DNA of 64,000 nt, taken from positions 1-64,000 of the forward strand of contig NZ_AVPJ01000012.1 in assembly GCF_000768705.1 (NCBI RefSeq), in the 5' to 3' direction. The translations under genes were made by a program, and so were the position numbers. This document shows positions 60,384 to 64,000 of the stretch, one piece after another. The notes below the pieces were generated by a model. That model did not search any database. It saw only the letters and a list, made by a program, of their open reading frames with translations, and was not told the origin of the DNA. Origin of the DNA: Knoellia sinensis KCTC 19936 (GTDB lineage Bacteria > Actinomycetota > Actinomycetes > Actinomycetales > Dermatophilaceae). Every line of letters starts with the position of its first letter. Positions within the stretch are counted from its first letter, which is position 1.

Positions 60384-62632
60384 GCACCACCGAGACGGAG
60401 CGCGACACCCGCCGCCCGGAAGCCCCGTCTGACGCGGGAGGCGTGGGGGACAGCGCTCCTCGACCGGACGGCATACTCAAGGTCAGTGGCGAATTCGCCT
60501 ACGGCAGCGACCTCTGGATGGCCGACATGCTGTGGGGCACGACCCTGCGCAGTCCACACCCCCATGCCCGCATCGCGCGTATCGACCTTTCCGAGGCGCT
60601 CGCCGTTCCCGGTGTGTATGCCGTCCTCACCAGTTCCGATGTCCCCGGCACCAACCTTTATGGGCTCGAACACGCGGACCAGCCGGTACTGGCATCGGAC
60701 GTCGTGCGCTACGAGGGCGAGCCGGTGGCCGTCGTGGCAGCCGACCATCCGGAGACCGCGCGCCGGGCGGCCGGGCGGATCCGCGTCGACTACGAAGTGC
60801 TCGACCCGGTCACGGACGCACGAACAGCCCTGCAGGACAACGCTCCTCGCCTGCACCCCGATGGCAACCTCGTGCGGCACCTCAAGATCCGAACCGGCGA
60901 CCCGGAGCCGACTGCCGAGGTCGTCGTCACCGGCGAGTTCGAGGTCGGAATGCAGGACCAGGCCTTCCTCGGACCGGAGTCCGGCATGGCGATCCCGGAC
61001 GGTGAGGGCGGCGTCGACCTGCACGTCGCGACGCAGTGGTTGCACGCCGACCAGGCGCAGGTCTGCACGGCGCTGGGGCTGAGGCCAGACCAAGTGCGGC
61101 TCTCCCTCGCCGGTGTCGGCGGTGCGTTCGGCGGGCGCGAGGACCTCTCGATGCACATCCACGCGTGCCTGCTCGCGCTGCACACGGGTCGTCCGGTGAA
61201 GATGGTCTACAGCCGCGAGGAGTCGTTCTTCGGGCACGTGCACCGGCACCCTGCGTTGTTGCACTACGAGTTCGGGGCGGATCGGACGGGGCAACTGGTC
61301 TATGCCAGGGCGGAGACCTGGCTCGACGGCGGTGCCTACGCGTCGAGCACCGGTGCGGTCGTGGGCAATGCGGCGACGCTGGGCCTTGGGCCCTATGTCA
61401 TTCCCTCGATCCGGATGGACTGCTGGGGCGCCTACACCAACAACCCGCCGTGCGGGGCGATGCGTGGGTTCGGCGCGACCCAGGCCGCGTTCGCCTACGA
61501 GGCGATGATGGACCGGATGGCGGCCGCCCTCGAGATGGACCCGGTCGAGTTCCGGGTCCGCAACGCCATGGCCGAGGGGTCGCACGCCGCCACCGGCCAG
61601 CTCATCGACAGCGCTGCACCCGTCGCCGAACTCCTCGAACGGGTCCGCGACCTGCCGATGCCTGGCCCGCTGTCGACGTCCGGCGACGGTGTCACCGACC
61701 TGCGCGAACTCCCCGGTGGCGTCTCGAACACCACGCACGGCGAAGCGGTTCGCCGCGGCGTGGGCTATGGCGTGGGCATCAAGAACGTCGGCTTCTCAAT
61801 GGGCTTCGACGACTTCTCGACCGTGGCGGTGCGGCTCGAACTCGTCGGCGGTGAGCCCACAGCGACCGTTCACACCGCAGCCGCCGAGGTCGGGCAGGGG
61901 CTCGTCACGGTGATGCAGCAGATCTGTCGGACCGAGCTGGGGGTCGAGCGGGTCGTCATTGCACCGATCGACACGGCCATCGGTGGAGCCGGGTCGACAT
62001 CGGCTTCACGCCAGACCTATGTCACGGGCGGCGCCACCCAGGAAGCCTGCCGACGGGTGCGCGCCCGCCTCCCGGAAGGTGGCCCGGGGGCCTTGGGGGA
62101 CACCGTGATCGAGGAGACCGTCGAGTGGCGGCACCGCCCCACCCATCCCGTGGACCCGGAGACCGGGCAGGGTGATGCGCACGTCCAGTTCGCCTTCGCG
62201 GCCCACCGTGCGGTCGTCGACGTCGACGTCGAACTGGGCCTCGTCAAGGTCGTCGAGCTCGCCTGTGCCCAGGACGTCGGCCGTGCCATGAACCCTGACG
62301 CCGTGATCGGGCAGATCCATGGCGGGGCCGTGCAGGGGCTTGGTCTCGCGGTCATGGAGGAGATCCAGATCGAGGACGGACACATCCGCAACCCGTCCTT
62401 CACGGACTACCTCATCCCGACGATCCTCGACACACCTTCGATGCCGGTCGACGTCCTCGAATACCCAGATCCCCACGCGCCCTATGGGCTGCGTGGGGTG
62501 GGGGAGCCCCCGAACATCTCGTCGGGGCCGGCGATCGTCGCGGCGATCCGGGCGGCTACCGGGCTCGACCTGAGTCGAGTCCCGGTGCGCCCGGAACACC
62601 TCACCCGTCAGCTGTGGGGCGGAAGCCCCTGA
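60380..62632 (+). CDS. xanthine dehydrogenase-type molybdopterin subunit
   Basis: This 750-residue catalytic subunit has GVGGAFGGREDLSMH, the xanthine-oxidase-type loop GAMRGFGATQAAFAYE (rather than the AYRGAGR loop of CO dehydrogenase) and the late GVGEPPNISSGPAIVAAI with the catalytic Glu. It hydroxylates purines or related heteroaromatics; xanthine is likely but not certain. No XdhC-type cofactor-insertion gene is seen in the window. The last 32 bases overlap the convergent copper ATPase gene. Confidence 0.92.
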   Translation: MSTTETERDTRRPEAPSDAGGVGDSAPRPDGILKVSGEFAYGSDLWMADMLWGTTLRSPHPHARIARIDLSEALAVPGVYAVLTSSDVPGTNLYGLEHADQPVLASDVVRYEGEPVAVVAADHPETARRAAGRIRVDYEVLDPVTDARTALQDNAPRLHPDGNLVRHLKIRTGDPEPTAEVVVTGEFEVGMQDQAFLGPESGMAIPDGEGGVDLHVATQWLHADQAQVCTALGLRPDQVRLSLAGVGGAFGGREDLSMHIHACLLALHTGRPVKMVYSREESFFGHVHRHPALLHYEFGADRTGQLVYARAETWLDGGAYASSTGAVVGNAATLGLGPYVIPSIRMDCWGAYTNNPPCGAMRGFGATQAAFAYEAMMDRMAAALEMDPVEFRVRNAMAEGSHAATGQLIDSAAPVAELLERVRDLPMPGPLSTSGDGVTDLRELPGGVSNTTHGEAVRRGVGYGVGIKNVGFSMGFDDFSTVAVRLELVGGEPTATVHTAAAEVGQGLVTVMQQICRTELGVERVVIAPIDTAIGGAGSTSASRQTYVTGGATQEACRRVRARLPEGGPGALGDTVIEETVEWRHRPTHPVDPETGQGDAHVQFAFAAHRAVVDVDVELGLVKVVELACAQDVGRAMNPDAVIGQIHGGAVQGLGLAVMEEIQIEDGHIRNPSFTDYLIPTILDTPSMPVDVLEYPDPHAPYGLRGVGEPPNISSGPAIVAAIRAATGLDLSRVPVRPEHLTRQLWGGSP

Positions 62633-64000
62633 GCCGCAGGCTGTTCGTCACGACGAACACCGACGACAGCGCCATCGCGGCGCCGGCGAGCATCGGGTTG
62701 AGCAGGCCGGCCGCGGCGATCGGGATGGCCGCGACGTTGTAGCCGAACGCCCAGAACAGGTTGCTCTTGATCGTCGACAGCGTGCGTCGTGCCAGCCGGA
62801 TGGCGTCGGGCGCGACCCGTAGGTCACCGCGGACGAGCGTGAGGTCGCTCGCTTCGATGGCGACGTCGGTGCCGGTGCCCATGGCCATGCCGAGGTCTGC
62901 GGTCGCGAGGGCCGCGGCGTCGTTGACCCCGTCGCCGACCATGGCGACGACCTTGCCCTCGCCCTGCAGGCGTTGCACGACCGACACCTTGTCGGCGGGC
63001 ATGACGTCGGCGATGACGTTGTCGGGGTCGATGCCCACCTCGGCCGCGACCGTGCGTGCTGCTTCGGCGTTGTCTCCCGTGAGCAGCCACGGCGTCAGCC
63101 CGAGCTCGCGAAGTCGCGAGATCGCCTGTGCGGACGTGGCCTTCACGGTGTCGGAGACGGTGAGGATGCCGCGTGCCTTGCCGTCCCAGCCGATCACGAC
63201 CGGCGTGGCGCCGGTGTTGCGGGCAGCTGAGAGTGCTGCCTCGAGTTCTGGGCCAAGGTCGATCGACCAGTCACTCAGCAGCTTGGGACGGCCGATGACC
63301 GCGGCGTGACCATCCACGACACCCTGGACACCCAGGCCGTCGACGCTCTCGAAGCCCTCGACGCGAGCGAGTTCCAGCCCGGACTCCGTGGCACCGGCCA
63401 CGATTGCCCGTGCGATGGGGTGCTCTGAGCCGTGCTCGAGCGCCGCAGCGAGCCGCAGCACCTCGTCGCGGTCCTCACCCGGTGCGGCGACGACGTCCCG
63501 CAGGCTCATCTCACCCGTGGTCACCGTGCCGGTCTTGTCGAGTACGACGGTGTCGACCTTGCGGGTCGACTCGAGGACCTCGGGACCCTTGATGAGGATG
63601 CCGAGCTGGGCTCCACGGCCCGTGCCCACCATGAGCGCGGTCGGCGTCGCCAGTCCCAGGGCGCAGGGGCAGGCAATGATCAACACGGAGATCGCGGCGG
63701 TCAGGGCGGCGGTCCAGCCGCCACCCGTGCCGAGCCAGAAGCCCAGCGTTCCCACGGCCAGGGCGATGACGATCGGCACGAAGACACCGGAGATCCGGTC
63801 GGCGAGGCGCTGGACCTCGGCCTTGCCGTTCTGGGCGTCCTCGACGAGCCGCGCCATTTGGGCCAGCTGGGTGTCCCCGCCGACGCGGGTGGCGCGGACG
63901 AGCAGACGACCGCCCGAGTTCACGGTGGCGCCGACGACGGCGTCACCGACGCCGACCTCGACCGGAACGGACTCGCCCGTGAGCATCGAGGCGTCGACTG
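62601..64000 (-). CDS. copper-translocating P-type ATPase (partial)
   Basis: This is the C-terminal two thirds of a P1B ATPase, continuing past the right edge of the window. It shows the phosphatase motif TGES, the membrane CPC ion site (IIACPCALGLATPTALMVG), the phosphorylation site DKTGT, the SEHPIARAI (HP) motif, GDN and MVGDGVNDAAAL hinge. CPC plus the HP motif point to Cu(I) export. The visible 467 codons lack the metal-binding N-terminus and first helices, which lie outside. Confidence 0.93.
   Translation of the reverse strand, partial: VDASMLTGESVPVEVGVGDAVVGATVNSGGRLLVRATRVGGDTQLAQMARLVEDAQNGKAEVQRLADRISGVFVPIVIALAVGTLGFWLGTGGGWTAALTAAISVLIIACPCALGLATPTALMVGTGRGAQLGILIKGPEVLESTRKVDTVVLDKTGTVTTGEMSLRDVVAAPGEDRDEVLRLAAALEHGSEHPIARAIVAGATESGLELARVEGFESVDGLGVQGVVDGHAAVIGRPKLLSDWSIDLGPELEAALSAARNTGATPVVIGWDGKARGILTVSDTVKATSAQAISRLRELGLTPWLLTGDNAEAARTVAAEVGIDPDNVIADVMPADKVSVVQRLQGEGKVVAMVGDGVNDAAALATADLGMAMGTGTDVAIEASDLTLVRGDLRVAPDAIRLARRTLSTIKSNLFWAFGYNVAAIPIAAAGLLNPMLAGAAMALSSVFVVTNSLRLRGFRPTADG

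Noticed and set aside
60359-61738. 459-codon frame antisense to the molybdenum subunit
   Set aside because: It is a shadow of a gene with intact catalytic motifs.

Overview
The window is uniformly high-GC, densely coded DNA with GTG as well as ATG starts and many ATGA/GTGA overlaps. It fits an actinobacterium. Mycobacterial-style architectures (an MFS-cNMP-patatin fusion, an ATPase of the type VII secretion MinD/EspI type, a mycothiol-isomerase/DinB fold protein) and BTAD/SARP and LuxR-LAL regulators support this. A Micrococcales lineage such as Intrasporangiaceae/Dermatophilaceae is my guess; no rRNA gene is present to test it.

Layout. (1) About 0.3-7.4 kb is a Tn7-like transposition module (tnsA, tnsB, tnsC and two different tniQ genes) in one tightly overlapping operon. 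An imperfect 20-bp inverted repeat flanks it, and a perfect 34-bp tandem duplication follows it. (2) 7.4-10.0 kb is a cassette of poorly known genes: a zinc-finger protein, a protein whose C-terminus resembles tRNA-guanine transglycosylases, an unknown protein and an Xre regulator. (3) 10.0-17.1 kb is centred on an arsenic resistance island: arsO with a divergent ArsR, then aqp-arsC-arsC-trxB divergent from an ArsR-phosphatase fusion, then a frameshifted TauE/SafE exporter. No ArsB or Acr3 pump is present; arsenite exit probably uses the aquaporin. (4) 17.2-27.5 kb holds housekeeping and accessory enzymes. Among them is a MerR regulator with a clean operator and a 25-residue cysteine-rich peptide gene coupled to it.

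(5) 27.6-32.9 kb is the most interesting locus. Two small paralogous peptides share a leader-like motif (ELD-S/T-E ... LLP-x-K/R-E/D-TL). They precede one 906-residue protein that joins a PqqD/RRE-like N-terminus, an M50 intramembrane zinc protease and a type VII secretion-like MinD ATPase. A secreted protein with CxxC repeats is translationally coupled to it. Divergent to these genes lies a BTAD (SARP-type) regulator, and three GTGAC direct repeats at exact 11-bp spacing sit in the shared promoter region. It looks like an undescribed peptide maturation/export system.

(6) 33-45 kb carries a DUF2207 membrane protein, a pentapeptide-DinB protein, an MFS-cNMP-patatin fusion, a secreted Ig-like protein and a double-cyclase/AAA/TPR signalling protein. 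(7) 45-58.7 kb carries a LuxR-LAL regulator, a GlxA-like AraC regulator, an HTH-membrane fusion, a secreted lipase, DedA, a class B penicillin-binding protein, a subtilisin and an Xre-like regulator. (8) 59-62.6 kb is a three-subunit xanthine dehydrogenase-type molybdoenzyme operon, followed convergently by a copper P-type ATPase that runs off the window.

Several long, nearly perfect palindromes lie in gaps between genes at 36.6, 58.2 and 58.8 kb. I saw no CRISPR array, tRNA or rRNA gene.
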